A stretch of 64,000 nucleotides of DNA from Trifolium pratense (taxonomy: Eukaryota > Streptophyta > Magnoliopsida > Fabales > Fabaceae): positions 19,364,337-19,428,336 of the forward strand of contig NC_060064.1 of NCBI RefSeq assembly GCF_020283565.1, written 5' to 3'. Below are positions 1 through 10,461 of this stretch, piece after piece. Under the pieces are notes generated by a model, which was given only the letters and a program-made list of their open reading frames with translations, ran no database searches and was not told where the DNA came from. Position 1 is the stretch's first letter. Each line of letters starts with the position of its first letter. Position numbers and translations under genes: made by a program.

Positions 1-461
1 TTTTTTTTTTTTTTTTGACGAAAGGTTTAAATATATATTTGGTCTCTGCAAATACAGTGAATTTGGGTTTTTATTACTATAAATTTGTCTTTTAGTTTTC
101 CTCCCTACAAAGTCAGATTACATTATTTTTGGTCGTTGGCATCATCTAGTGTTACACAAACGATGGCATCGGATGTGTCATTTTATCTGATGTGGCACAA
201 ATTTTCATCATCTAACTCACCATTATGATCTTAATTAAATAAATTAAATTAATATAAAAGAATGATGAATGAGAGAAAGTGAGTACTTACAAATTTCTGA
301 TTTTAATATAAATGTGTTAAATCAATTTCACAAATCTAGAACAAAGTAATGATGAACAGTTGCAGTAAAGAACATACATACACAGGGTGACAGGACCGAA
401 AAATGTGTTGAATCAATTTCACAAATCTAAAACAAAGATATAGATGCAATGATGAACATAC
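1..461. other. Intron of PAA gene with interspersed repeat
   Basis: No coding exon of the proteasome gene can be read here, although exon 3 (from 462) ends with a donor site and needs a next exon starting with two bases of an Ala codon. The stretch opens with a run of T and holds a legume-type dispersed repeat (phrases such as 'tatatttggtctctgcaaa' near 36-53). It is best read as intron 3, with the remaining exons beyond the left edge. Confidence 0.5.
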
Positions 462-1237
462 CCGTGATGCCGGTGGCAAGTAAACCAAGATACTTTGTGA
501 TGGGAAAGAGATGTGTAACACTTGTCTGGTCCAACAGCTTGTCCTACATTCAACATTACCACCTGACGGGTCAGCTAAAATACTCATACCATTAAAAGAA
601 AAAACCTAACAGTCAAATTATTCTACTCACCGGAACCTTTTTCTGAGTAACCACACAAACCGAATCTTTTCCTCTTACGCCAATCGAGGTATTACCAGCA
701 GACTTAACAGCCTTGAAAGCATACTCTGTTGAACACATTCAAAAACCCTAACTCAGAACAATACAGCCTAACAAACTACACACTCAATCAAAACAAGCGA
801 AATCCTATACGAAATAGCGTATCTTATAACAATTTGTTTAAATTCGGCTTTAACAACACAGATTAACATCAGGGGTTCGATTCTCACCCACAACAAAAAT
901 GTAACAATACTAATTCCTAACTACTAACTAGGCAGTTTCAAAAATAAAAAATAAATTAAATTTATCAAGCGCAATCCAAAAAATTGAAATAAACAGATAA
1001 AAACAATGACAAACCTAGCTCGATAAACCAATACCTAAGTAAATTTAATTTAATTAAACAAAATTAGAAGAAGAAAAACAAAATTGAGAAGAACTAAACT
1101 ACAATTGACCTAATTAAACGACACCGTTGAAAGACGTGAATTAGTGATACAAGTTACATACCGACTTGAAAGAGACGGCCCTCGGGGGAGAAAATAGTGA
1201 TGTGACGATCGTATCCACCTCCGCTTCCTCTACTCAT
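462..1237 (-). CDS. PAA: 20S proteasome subunit alpha type-6, 5' three exons (partial)
   Basis: Alpha-type ring subunit of the 20S proteasome core, which degrades ubiquitinated proteins in cytosol and nucleus. Exons on the minus strand are 1162-1237 (starts ATG), 631-725 and 462-543, all with GT-AG borders and matching phases. The N-terminus [20 protein letters not shown] is the proteasome alpha signature ([14 protein letters not shown] then QVEYAFKAV), with Tyr-Asp-Arg in the gate region. The second exon encodes the [19 protein letters not shown] segment, the third [14 protein letters not shown] followed by [10 protein letters not shown]. These match plant PAA1/PAA2 from memory. About 84 codons are present of roughly 246 expected; the rest lies left of the window. 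The third exon ends in a split codon (G|), as an Ala after GIT would need. The region 1238-1430 should hold the 5' UTR and core promoter. No break is visible, so I treat the gene as intact but cut by the window. Confidence 0.93.
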
Positions 1238-1429
1238 GTTTCAGATTGCTTTTTCTCGAGGGCTTTTCGGTAATTTGGTGCGACAGTGCTTGCGGTGGTC
1301 GACGGAAAGAGATTGTGAAGAGAATGAAGAAACGAGTTGAGTGTGGGTGTATTTGTTCTTGAAGCTCATCTTCTTGCTCAAGAAAAGAAAAAAAATACCT
1401 CGACTAACACCGTGTTTGCTTAACAAAAG

Positions 1430-1700
1430 AGTACAAGGGAAGAAAGTATTGAAAATAATAAGATGATTATTTTTATTTTTTTTATGAATGTTTTTATTTT
1501 TTTTTTATGAATATAAGATGTTTATTAGGTATAGAGAAATTAAGATTATTATTGAGAAAAAGATTGATCATGCATTCTGTTGGGGTAAATTGGAGAGGAA
1601 TCTGCGATATCAATGCTTATGAAAGAATTAAGTAATCAATCAAAGTACGTGGATGCCAATATTATTTTGAAGTAGTTTAGTGACTAAATTTTTTTCTTGT
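1430..1700. other. AT-rich upstream region of PAA
   Basis: T-rich spacer upstream of the proteasome gene (runs of T around 1468-1508). No reading frame, RNA gene or terminal repeat could be supported. Confidence 0.4.
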
Positions 1701-1711
1701 TGAATAATCAA

Positions 1712-1850
1712 TCGTTAGTTGGTTTAGTGGTGATTGATACTGAACTTGGTAGGGAGGAATGTGATTCGATCCCCAGCAACTGTGATCGGAAGGGGGCTGG
1801 AAGTCTGGAACCACTTGATGCCAGAACTGACCCCCGAATCAGTTTGAATG
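1712..1850 (+). repeat. tRNA-derived SINE copy
   Basis: Pol III promoter-like boxes are visible: an A-box-like TGGTTTAGTGGTG at about 1719-1731 and a B-box-like GATTCGATCCCC at about 1763-1774. The body (GGGGCTGGA..., CCAGAACTGACCCCCGAA) is shared with copies at 37590-37740 and 52368-52505, so this is one dispersed family. It is not a tRNA gene because no cloverleaf acceptor stem closes. Confidence 0.6.
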
Positions 1851-2640
1851 AACAGATTCGGGGAATTCGCGAGGACGGTTGCGCCTTCCTCGATCCCCGC
1901 CCGAAGTATCCGCGGGAGAATATTTGCTTCCATCCCCGTCCCCACGGAAAAAAATCCTTGTTTTCAGAGCTCCAAACGGGTGCAAATTGACATCCCTACT
2001 CATACTTATACGTGATTCTAATATGACTACGAAATCAATTTAGCACCAATGGCTTGTCTAGGAGCTACTCAAGTTTTTTTTTTCATTTTGGATTAATTTA
2101 ATCAAAGCCACGTAGACTAATTAATTACATGTTCATTTTTTATAAGAAAAATAAATTAAAAATAAAAAACAGATTGAAAACCTAGAAAATCAAAGTTCAA
2201 CTTCATCCGTATCTTCATCATTCAAAACCTAGAAAGATAAATCTTCATCTTCCAAAATTCAAATCAAGAAGTAATTAAAAACGGGGCAATCCTTGCGGAT
2301 ATCCGCTCTGACGGATGTAAATTGACATCCCTACTCATACTTATATGTGATTCTAATATTACTACGAAATCAATTTAGCACCAATGACTTACTTGTCTAT
2401 CTATGAGCTACTCAAGCTTCTTTTTTTCATCAAAAATAAAATAAATAATATTAAAAAAGAAACAAAACAATAACTATATTAAAAAAAAGAAACAAAACAA
2501 TATTTTTCATCAAAAATAAAATAAATAATATTACTACCAAGTGTACTACTAACTATTAATAATAATAAAATAATGGGTCATGCTAACCAGTGCCCCCGGG
2601 ACACTAGTTAAGGATACCAAAAATTTCTAATTTTCTAATA
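1850..2640. repeat. Nested transposon debris with a direct repeat
   Basis: Two copies of a block of about 60 bp starting 'catccctactcatactta' lie at 1990-2052 and 2326-2388 as a direct repeat. A GC-rich stretch at 1855-1975 resembles hAT-type non-autonomous elements rich in 'ccccg'. AT-rich short repeats ('caaaaataaaataaataat') occur at 2429-2450 and 2510-2531. Around 2578-2620 a common legume repeat ('gctaaccagtgcccccggg') is present. No gene is supported. Confidence 0.4.
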
Positions 2641-2734
2641 ATAATAAAAATATATACGGGACCATCAAATATATACGAGACCTAATAAAATTTCTAATTT
2701 TCGATTAAAAATATATACGGACTTTCTGAAAAGG

Positions 2735-3475
2735 AAACTCGAAAAACAAGGTAAACTCCTAGCTCTAGCTTGTTTTGAATTCAACATAGTAGATGTACCT
2801 TCTGATACTTGGTGGCTAGACTCAGGTGCAACTATTCATGTTGTGAATTCTTTGCAGGGGTTTCAAAGCCTGAGGAAACCAAGTGATGTTGAGGCAAAGG
2901 TCATCGTGGGCGATGGAGCTGGAGTACCTGTTTTAGAGATAGGAGTTGTTTCTTTGCTTTTACCTTCTGGTCATACTTTAATTTTGAAAGATGCAGTTTA
3001 TGTACCTTCCATGAGAAGGAATTTGATTTCAGTTTCAGCATTGGACAAATCTGGCTACACTTTTAATTTTGAAAATGGAAAACTCGTTGTTTATTTTAAA
3101 TCTACCGTTGTCTGTTCTGGAATTTTACGAGATGGGTTATATATGTTGGATACAGACGAATTGTCTGTTAATTCTGTTATTGGTTCTAAACGTGTTATGA
3201 AAGGTGAGAATTCATCAATGTTATGGCATGAGCGTTTAGGTCACATTTCTAGACCTCATATTGAAAGGCTAATTAGAGACAATATTCTTCCTTATCTTGA
3301 TTTCTCTGATTTTTAAACTTGTGTCGATTGTCTGAAAGGAAAGCTAACTGCAATGTGATGACGTCTTGCAATTGATTCACACTGACATATGCGGGCCTAT
3401 AACACCTGTTGCTATGGGTGGATATAGGTAATTCATCACTTTCATAGATGACTTCTCTAGGTTTGATTGGATGGA
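2735..3475 (+). pseudogene. Ty1/copia pol fragment (protease to integrase start)
   Basis: The reading frame holds the copia aspartic protease motif WWLDSGATIHVVNS near 2809-2848, then the linker AVYVPSMRRNLISVSALDKS and the GAG-pre-integrase motif MLWHERLGHISRPHIERL (near 3220-3275). The frame stops at 3316. Integrase-like sequence resumes in another frame at about 3361-3460 (LIHTDICGPITPVAMGGYR, then FITFIDDFSRF), with an in-frame stop after GYR. No reverse transcriptase follows: the sequence is joined at about 3476 to LTR-like DNA. A dead, internally deleted copia copy. Confidence 0.85.
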
Positions 3476-3605
3476 TGATCCGCTGTCATTCCAGGTAAAC
3501 TGTTCCCATATATATTCTCTAATATTACAATATGCTATAACTTGTATCTATTGATCTAAGGTCATTATATTTAAATTCTTTCAATTGGTATCAGAGCCGT
3601 TAGAT
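3476..3605 (+). mobile_element. Copia-type LTR 3' end with primer-binding site
   Basis: The sequence TGGTATCAGAGCC at 3586-3598 is the usual plant copia primer-binding site complementary to initiator tRNA-Met; it follows '...tttcaat', as expected just inside a 5' LTR. About 100 bp before it (3476-3575) recur inverted at 6363-6470. It adjoins the pol fragment in the wrong order for an intact element (pol then LTR/PBS), so it marks a second element or a rearrangement. Confidence 0.6.
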
Positions 3606-4266
3606 AAATATTATGGCTATTGTTGAATCACATGAACCCTAATTTGACTTAATCAACATTCTAATGAATCGATATAAAATCGCTATTGCTTGTTAAACTG
3701 TTCGGTGATTCGATCATCTGTTTATGTTATACCTGTTATATCGTATTGCAATCTATTTGTTTTCTAAAATAAAAGAAACAAACACAGTCGTCTTCTTCTT
3801 TCTCCTGTGTGTTCCATCTTCTTCTTTCATGTCATGGCCTCTTTGTCCTTCCGACGATGGCGCCGCTCTCGCTTTCCGTCCGATGATAGAGCTCTTCCCG
3901 CCGCCGTGAAATCCTCTCGAAAACATGTTATTATTTTCCAAACTCATCTTAGTTTTATTCAGCAATTGGTTTCAGAGTGACAGGGAAGTATTGCTCATGA
4001 TTTTACCAACTCTGTTGAAGAGCAATTGGTTATTTGAAGTAAAAAATTCATATACTAAACTGCAGCAACACCAACTCCTATAATAATAACTCTCTTTTAT
4101 ACAATTTTTTAATCTCTGAAACCTCTGATTTGAGTTGAAATTAACTCTATTCTATTGTCAAAATAATATAATGCAACATACGGCGGTAAAGTGGAACAGC
4201 CGAACGGCCATACGGCGGTGAGACGGCAAAGAGGTGAGATGTGAACAACAAACCGTATGTGTTTCT
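3606..4266. other. Probable retrotransposon leader, no gene supported
   Basis: This follows the primer-binding site and is probably untranslated leader of the same element. A 61-codon frame (3724-3909) has no recognisable domain and I do not call it. Two 'agcaattggt' phrases (3961 and 4021) are a minor local repeat. Confidence 0.3.
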
Positions 4267-4550
4267 GGGTGCGTTTGATTTGCAAAAAAACAGAGGACTG
4301 GACAGGACAACTTTTGTTGTACTCTGTTTGATTTGAAATTGATCATGGGACTGGACAAACTAGGTAACAAGGGACCGGAAAAAAACAAGATTTTTTGTAT
4401 AAAAAATACGAAAATACTCATTTTATTTTCGAATATAAAAATATTATCGTCCTATATATTTCCGGTACAGGTTTGTCCTGTCCCGTATTATCTTGTTTTG
4501 TCCTGTACTGTTCTGTCCAGTCCTTTCTGTTTTACGAATCAAACGCACCC
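4267..4550. mobile_element. MITE with GGGTGCGTTTGATT terminal repeats
   Basis: The ends GGGTGCGTTTGATT (4267) and AATCAAACGCACCC (ending 4550) are perfect 14-bp inverted repeats. Similarity continues inside ('gaggactggacaggac' on the left; 'gtccagtcctttctg' on the right). At 284 bp with no transposase frame, it is a typical MITE. I could not settle the target duplication (left flank tgtgtttct, right flank tctgtgtct), so the superfamily is uncertain; the TIR resembles hAT or Harbinger types. Confidence 0.75.
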
Positions 4551-5093
4551 TCTGTGTCTTCCATAAATTGAGGATTTTGAAATCACAACTATTGAATTAT
4601 TTAATTAACACGTGTCATTCATCGGTAGAAAGTATTGGGTTAAATGGACTACTACCTAAATGGAGCATACCCAGATTCATTTTTTATGACACTTTAATTA
4701 TACCCATTATGACTATTTACGTGTCATTAAGAATTTAAAATTATAGTAGTAACACTTGATATTTTACTTACTTTTGGAATAAAATTATGAGTCTGCCCAG
4801 GGTAATTTTATAAATTCTATTCGAGAATATTCGTTTGATTTTAATTTCATATTCGATGTTAATTAAAATTGAGAATTGTACAATATTTTATATATAAATA
4901 CTTTCTCGAAATTTGAGTCTAAAATACGTTTGTATAATTTGTCATATTATAGTAGTAACACTTATTAAATTATCTTAATAGTGTTACATTTTAAAATTAT
5001 TTTAGACTCGGTCTTATTGATTAGGACACAAATATTGTTATGGTTGTCTTGTGATTATCTCATGCCCACTTGTAAATTCTTAAGGCAAATTAA
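4551..5093. other. AT-rich spacer
   Basis: No frame, terminal repeat or RNA gene could be supported. Mostly A/T sequence, with 'tatagtagtaacactt' occurring twice (4742 and 4950). Confidence 0.35.
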
Positions 5094-6116
5094 GGAGGGT
5101 GTATTGGATTGAGATTTCATGGGATTTTAAAAGACTTTTTTATGACAAAAAAATCTTGAGGTATTCAATCAAGACTTTTACAAAAGTTAAATAAATCTTG
5201 TGGTATTCAATTAAGACAAACATGATTTTTTTTTTCAGGGCAATAAAATCTGTTGGTATTCAATTGAGATTTGGTACTACTTTTAAAATGTCTACTGGTA
5301 TTCAAAAGTCTACCGATTTTGATGGATTCTTCTATGGAATGGATTTTGAGAGACTTTTTAATTGAAAATACACTTGATAGACTTTTTCAACAATCTCACC
5401 ACTTTTTATTTTCATCATCACTGTATCAAATTTTTTTTTCTTTATTTTTTCATAGTTCATCATCACTGCACTCCTTCTTCTTTTCTTTGTTCACTTGTTC
5501 AAGAATCTCACCAAAAGACTTGAGACTTTTTCAAACTCTCCAAGATTTTTTACTTTCATCATCATTATACCAGTTCTTCTTCTTCTTCTTCTTCTTCTTC
5601 TTCTTCTTCTATCAAATATGTTTTTTTGCAAAAAAATATTTTAACAAATTCTACATCTTTTTTACAAACTTTTGATTCAATACAACTTTTTACGGCAAAT
5701 TTTTTTTCGTTACCTTCATCTGCTTCTTTTCCCATCAATGGTGATAATGGTTTTTATTTGTGATTAGAAACATATACGTGAAAAAATGTAAGGCTTTTTT
5801 TTTGTTTAAAAATTTGGATTCCCAAAAAAATATAATTTCTTTTATTAAAATTTATTGATTCTTTTAAAATTTGCTTAATATACAAAAGTTTCTTAATATA
5901 TAAAGTATTATGAAATCTTGATTGTAAAAAGTTTTTTGAAAAAAATCTCTCAAAATCCATTCAAATCATGTGTTAAAAATCTTGATTGTAAAAAAGTCTC
6001 TGTAAAAAAGTCTTTAAAATCTCACAAAATCAATATAGTCCAACAAAATCTCATAAAATCATCAAGACTTTTTATGCCAAAATTGTCTCATGAAATCTCA
6101 ATCCAATACACCCCCC
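5094..6116. mobile_element. 1.0-kb non-autonomous PIF/Harbinger-like element
   Basis: The terminal inverted repeats begin GGAGGGTGTATTGGATTGAG (5094) and end CCAATACACCCCCC (6116). They match for about 25 bp through 'agatttcatg' with one mismatch. TAA flanks both ends (5091-5093 and 6117-6119), a 3-bp duplication typical of PIF/Harbinger or Tourist elements. The interior has many variants of 'aaaatctca' and 'aagactttt' in both orientations and a TTC microsatellite at about 5575-5610. Open frames inside are low-complexity Phe/Ser runs, not transposase. Confidence 0.8.
5575..5610 (+). repeat. (TTC)n microsatellite
   Basis: About twelve TTC units inside the 1-kb element; responsible for a poly-Phe run in one spurious reading frame. 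Confidence 0.9.
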
Positions 6117-6362
6117 TAAATTATAACATCCTTGTATTGATTTATTAAAATAGAGTTTTATGATTTGGTATAATGGTTTTCTCTTTGATTACTTTTATGA
6201 ACCGCTTGAGATGACGTCGCAAAAGACTTCATGGAATTTGGCTAAAGTTATGACTCTACTTACAAGGATAAAAGTCACACTCTCAAAGGACAGTGCAATT
6301 TAATTACTTTTAAAACCTTGTGACTTATGTTACATAATTGCATATAAGGAGAAATCTGTCTA

Positions 6363-6640
6363 AATATAATGACCTTAGATCAATAGATACAAGTTATAGC
6401 ATATTGTAATATTAGAGAATATATATGGGAACGGTTTACCTGGAATGGCAGCGGATCAATCATTCGTTACTTAAATCTGAGAGAGTAAGAGAGTTGAGAC
6501 GGTGCTTCTACCTTTCACTGATGAGTCCTTATGCGTGTTATGTTTTTCAGTGTGTCTAGCTTAATGAGATGACTAGAATATATACTCATCAGTGGAGGCA
6601 AGGACCTCTCAATAGGCTGACTAGAAAGAACGACCCAACC
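6363..6640 (-). mobile_element. Inverted copy of copia-type LTR end
   Basis: 6363-6470 is the reverse complement of 3476-3575 with a few mismatches (shared phrases include 'gaccttagatcaatagatac' and 'ggaatggcagcggatc'). The LTR-like sequence continues to about 6640 without a partner. No primer-binding site is seen beside it, and similarity stops short of the LTR tip. It is either a solo or 3' LTR remnant in the opposite orientation, or one arm of a rearranged element. Confidence 0.5.
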
Positions 6641-6959
6641 CATCACGGCCCGTTCAACATTAAGCCTTATAATAATGACAAGATAATATATTTGATTTTA
6701 TACGCATTTAATTATATTTTAATAAACTAATTAAAGTAAATCCAAAATATTCAACTATAGTGGTCAAGATCTAGTCAAGAAGGTGACAGTTGAGACATTT
6801 AAAAATGTCTCCTATTTAAAAAAAAACTTGAGAGAAAAATACTTGAGAAGAAGATGAAGATGGTGATTGTCAAACAAGCAAACAAGATCATCGACCAAGT
6901 ATAGATGCAACAACTAATTTACTGGTTTTATTTGCATATGTCACACTTGTTATGGATAC

Positions 6960-8310
6960 AACAGACCGCTAGAAATGGATACCGAGCAAGTTTGGATTTT
7001 TCTCTGTGCATTCGACGTATCAGTTCCTCCAAAATCGTCTTGAAGGTGTAGTCATTTTTGGTAATGTGGTGAATGTGTTTAATCAACTTTGGGTCAACGA
7101 TATTCCATCAAAAATTAACATATTTGGATGTATGTTGAAACATACCTTGAAATCTCAACCACAAAACTCAGAAAACCCTTGGCACAAGTTGGTCTAGGCG
7201 TGGCGCGCAATATGGCGGGTGCGGCACGTAATTCCTATGCGCATTTTCTTCTTTTGTCACTACCTGCTGCGCGCGGCGCAGACGCACGTGACTTGCATAG
7301 ATATATATGTTTGGTTGTTGATGTTTTTTTGGAAAAAATAGTTTTTAGAGGATATCTGACTTGAATTCTGTTTTATTTTAAAGCAGATTTATTTCTAATA
7401 TTTAGGCATATATTTTTCTATAAATAGAGGATGTTTTATTCATAGAAAAATAAGAGAGTATAGAAAGAGAGCAAGATGTAGGTAATTTAAATTAGGATTT
7501 TCCGTCAATACAAAGGCTAGGGTTTTAGAGAGAAACAAGAGGGGTTGTCTCTATCTTGGTATAACTCTAGAGTTAGGCAAAGGGTTATTGAATACACCTT
7601 GGACCTTGGATAGTCTAAATCATTGAGTTTCTTGGTCACGGGAAGAGATTCGGGAAAAAGTGTAGAATATATGATTGAAGGATAATTCTTGTAAATGCCT
7701 TTGGAATCTCTTTGTAACCAAACTCATTGATATAGTGGAACAAAGGGCTGCTCTCTCCCCTAGTGTAGGTCAATGTGGATCGAACTGAGTAAACAAATAT
7801 CGTGTGTTCTTTCTTCTCCTTTATCGCTTTTATCGTGTTATTATTATTATTGCTATTCCTGTTGATATTGATTGTCGTTCTTTTCCACACATCATGTATT
7901 TCATTGGAGTGATTTTACTACGAATTCACGACAATGTAGATTATTAATCCGGGTGAATGTTGTTGTGATTTTTGTTTTAGAGAAGAAGAAGATGTCAATC
8001 ATATTCTATTTTTCAATCGCACTTTTTCTTTACAAGTGTGAAAGAAAATTTATATATAGATGATTAAATGTAGATTTTATACCTTTTGAGGAGTGTTGGG
8101 ATTCATTTCAACAACTTTGGTGCTTTGTTGAAGAACAAGAAATATGCAAAAGTTCGTCATTTGATTTGGTTAGCCATGACGTGGAGTTTATGGCTGCGGC
8201 CACGCAATAATATTGTGTTTAGAGTTAAAACACTTAATTTGTCCTCATTAGTCGATAATATTATTTTTATTTTCTGGTTTTCATTTATAGGGCGCAAAGG
8301 AAAGACTTAA
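6960..8310 (+). pseudogene. LINE ORF2 C-terminal (zf-RVT) relic split by an LTR
   Basis: Upstream part (6960-7132): WIPSKFGFFSVHSTYQFL and LWVNDIPSKINIFG match the plant LINE zf-RVT region (W...G.FSV.S.Y ... LW....P.KI..F.W). Downstream part (7899-8310): FREEEDVNHILFFNRTFSLQ and LIWLAMTWSLWLRPRNNIVF match the same domain's C-terminal C..C...ED..H.LF.C and LIWLA.W..W..RN..F blocks. Several stops and frameshifts are present. The two halves are separated by an LTR (7133-7893) that entered the LINE. The distal part from 8039 was later copied in the nsLTP tandem duplication (10747-11030). Confidence 0.75.
7133..7893 (+). mobile_element. Solo LTR (copia type) inside a LINE relic
   Basis: Begins TGTTGAAACATACC and ends close to '...ttttccacacatca', interrupting the LINE reading. 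Flanks are ATGTA at 7128-7132 and ATGTA at 7894-7898; the exact end is ambiguous by one base because a CA end would give TGTAT instead. It carries a TATA-like TATAAATAGAGG at about 7420-7431 and a leader-like stretch to about 7850. No primer-binding site or pol adjoins, so it fits a solo LTR left by recombination between two LTRs. Confidence 0.6.
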
Positions 8311-8609
8311 CATTTTATTTTTTATATAATATATTAAATTTATTGGAAAGAGAAAGTGTGTGCAAAAAAATAAAAATTTATTGGTGGATTAAAATAAGAG
8401 TATAATATGAAGATAAAATGCAAAAATACACTTTATTAATTTGGTGTTATTATTTTAAAGAAACACTTAAAAAGGAACGGATATAGTATATTTTATTTAA
8501 AAGACACTTCAGTTTTATTTATATACAACCGGAGAAATTTATAAATCATCTTTATTTTGTCTTGGTTATATTACCCCAACCTAGTGCTTCTTGCAAGCTG
8601 CTCGGTAGT

Positions 8610-9888
8610 TTAATTTACCCTGCAATGAGTAGAGTGAATTTGATATTAGTTTTCTTTGCAAGATTATTATTATACATGGAAAGTTCATATTTTTAAGAAA
8701 AAAGAGAAGAAAAGTTTACATTATCAACAAATAATAACCAAACACTTTGTAATCATATGACGATTAGGATTGATCGACAATGCATGAATTTTTTTTTTTT
8801 GCATTTATAATATGATGTATATTTATTAGAAACTTTCGTAATAAAGATTCAATAATTTTTTGTCTCTAAAACTTAAGGATGGGACTAGAGATGATAAATT
8901 TATTTTTATTTTTTTGAAAGAAAATTTATTTTCAATTTATAGTTTAAGAAGAAGTAGTAGTTTATATTTTTTTGAAAATATGATGAAATGACAATAGCCA
9001 TTAAAAATTAACACACCGAAGTGGTGAAGTCGGAGTTTGAATCCGGGCTAAATTCAAACAATTGTGAAATTTTGCGTGCTTAAAATTTAAGCCATAAAAT
9101 TAAGGTAAATTCTAATATGGACCACTTCATCAAGTGGTCAATGGTGGACCAGTCATGAATAATATTAAAACGAATACGAATTTTACAAAATCCACCGTTG
9201 GATTGAAAGTTTATATCATATAGATCATCTATAGAAAAATTTAGAAAAATTGAAAATCATTTGATATGTTATCGAGACACATCAAGATTAACGGTTTATT
9301 AAATAACGTAAATCATGATGGGTCACATATCAAATGATTTTCAAAAAATTTTTAAAAATTTATGGATGATCTATATAAACTTTCAATCCAACAGTGAATT
9401 TCGTAAAATTCTTATTCGGTAGATCACTTATCCACGGGACCACTTGTGAAGGTGGTCAACGGTAGCATTAGCTTAAAATCAAATTTTCAATTTTATGAAA
9501 AGAACAAGAGTTGATTTAGAGATATGTACGTGTTGCAGTCCGTGGAGACACTAACCTGCATGAATAAGTCGACACCACACATGGTACGGACGCTTCCTTG
9601 TGGAAATGAAGAAAGAATGGGTCCGGGAAATGTGGTGACTGTAGCACATTGGATGCACCTACATATACTTCGACGATCGGTGATAGTTTTTGCTTGGTCA
9701 TTCAAAAACCTAATCCCATTGCAACAAGGTCTAGGGACGGACGAAGCTGGGTTCCTAATGTACTCAAAGCATGTTGATACGCTCGATACGACTTGACCAC
9801 ATGAAAGATCTGCATTGGCTAAGGGAATGCCTATAACAAAGCATATCACAACCAAGCAAGTAATTTTGGCAAGCATTGAGCTAGGCAT
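8610..9888 (-). CDS. Type-I non-specific lipid-transfer protein A
   Basis: Two exons, 9530-9888 and 8610-8619, join across a phase-2 intron: exon 1 ends ...DCN+AC, and exon 2 (GGTAAATTAA) completes T-V-N-stop, giving 122 residues. nsLTPs carry acyl lipids in a hydrophobic tunnel outside the cell, usually in cell wall and cuticle. Residues 1-26 are a signal peptide ending ANA. The mature part has the eight-cysteine pattern C-X9-C-X14-CC-X19-CXC-X25-C-X13-C. The loop before Cys7 is longer than the usual 22, and an extra Cys two residues after the CXC (CRCIQC) leaves an odd count. The pentapeptide TITDR is present; the usual PYxIS is replaced by LFMQVS. ATG context and a TATA box (9971-9980) are shared with gene B. 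The 910-bp intron holds a foldback MITE absent from B. Confidence 0.9.
9104..9472. mobile_element. Foldback MITE copy 1 (in nsLTP-A intron)
   Basis: The whole element is an imperfect inverted repeat: 'ccaccgttggattgaaagtt' on the left pairs with 'aactttcaatccaacagtg' on the right, and 'ggaccacttcatcaagtgg' with 'ggaccacttgtgaaggtgg'. The matching site in unit B lacks it (12076-12086 reads straight through), so it entered after the duplication or was lost from B. TTAA flanks both sides (9100-9103, 9473-9476). Confidence 0.85.
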
Positions 9889-9970
9889 GATTGGTTTGGA
9901 AAATGTGGAAGAGGAAACTCACTTCAAATTTGTTAATGAGTGTGGAGGTGAATGAGTTCATAGCTAACGA

Positions 9971-9980
9971 CTATTTATAG
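9971..9980 (-). promoter_or_regulatory. TATA box of nsLTP-A
   Basis: CTATAAATAG on the minus strand, 83 bp before the ATG, which leaves room for a short 5' UTR. The identical box serves gene B. Confidence 0.75.
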
Positions 9981-10076
9981 AGATTTTGGATCCAAGATAT
10001 AAGATTTTTTGCGTCAGGAGAGTTTTTCTGCCTATCAAAATTTCAAAGAATAAATATACAATACAGACCACTTTAT

Positions 10077-10461
10077 GGTAAATTTTAATATGGACCACTT
10101 CATCAAGTGGTCCATGGTGGACCAGTCATGAATAACATTATAACGAATACAAATTTTACAAAATCCACCGTTGGATTGAAAGTTTACATCATATAAATCA
10201 TCCATAGAAAAATTTAGAAAAATTGAAAATCATTTGATATATGTTATTGAGACACATCAAGATTAACGGTTTATTAAATAATGTAAATCTTGGTGGGTCT
10301 CAATAACAAATCAAATAATTTTCAAAAAATTTAAAAAAATTTATGGATGATCTATACGATATAAACTTTCAATCCAACAATGAATTTCGTAAAATTCATA
10401 TTCGGTAGATCACTTGTCCATGGTGAACCACTTGTGAAGGTGGTCCACCGTAACATTAGGC
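10077..10461. mobile_element. Foldback MITE copy 2
   Basis: Same family as 9104-9472, upstream of nsLTP-A. Its position, after 'gaccactttatg', matches copy 3 upstream of nsLTP-B, so it was present before the tandem duplication. Confidence 0.85.

Noticed and set aside
1697..1990. 97-codon plus-strand frame
   Set aside because: It translates a dispersed SINE and adjoining repeat that recur at two other sites in the window.
3724..3909. 61-codon plus-strand frame, and its antisense, after the copia PBS
   Set aside because: Too short, with no gag-like motif and no continuation.
5271..5675. 134-codon Phe/Ser-rich frame
   Set aside because: Low-complexity translation of a MITE containing a TTC microsatellite.
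9524..9796. Plus-strand frames opposite nsLTP-A (and the equivalents opposite B, D and E)
   Set aside because: Antisense shadows of the nsLTP coding exons, with no independent evidence.
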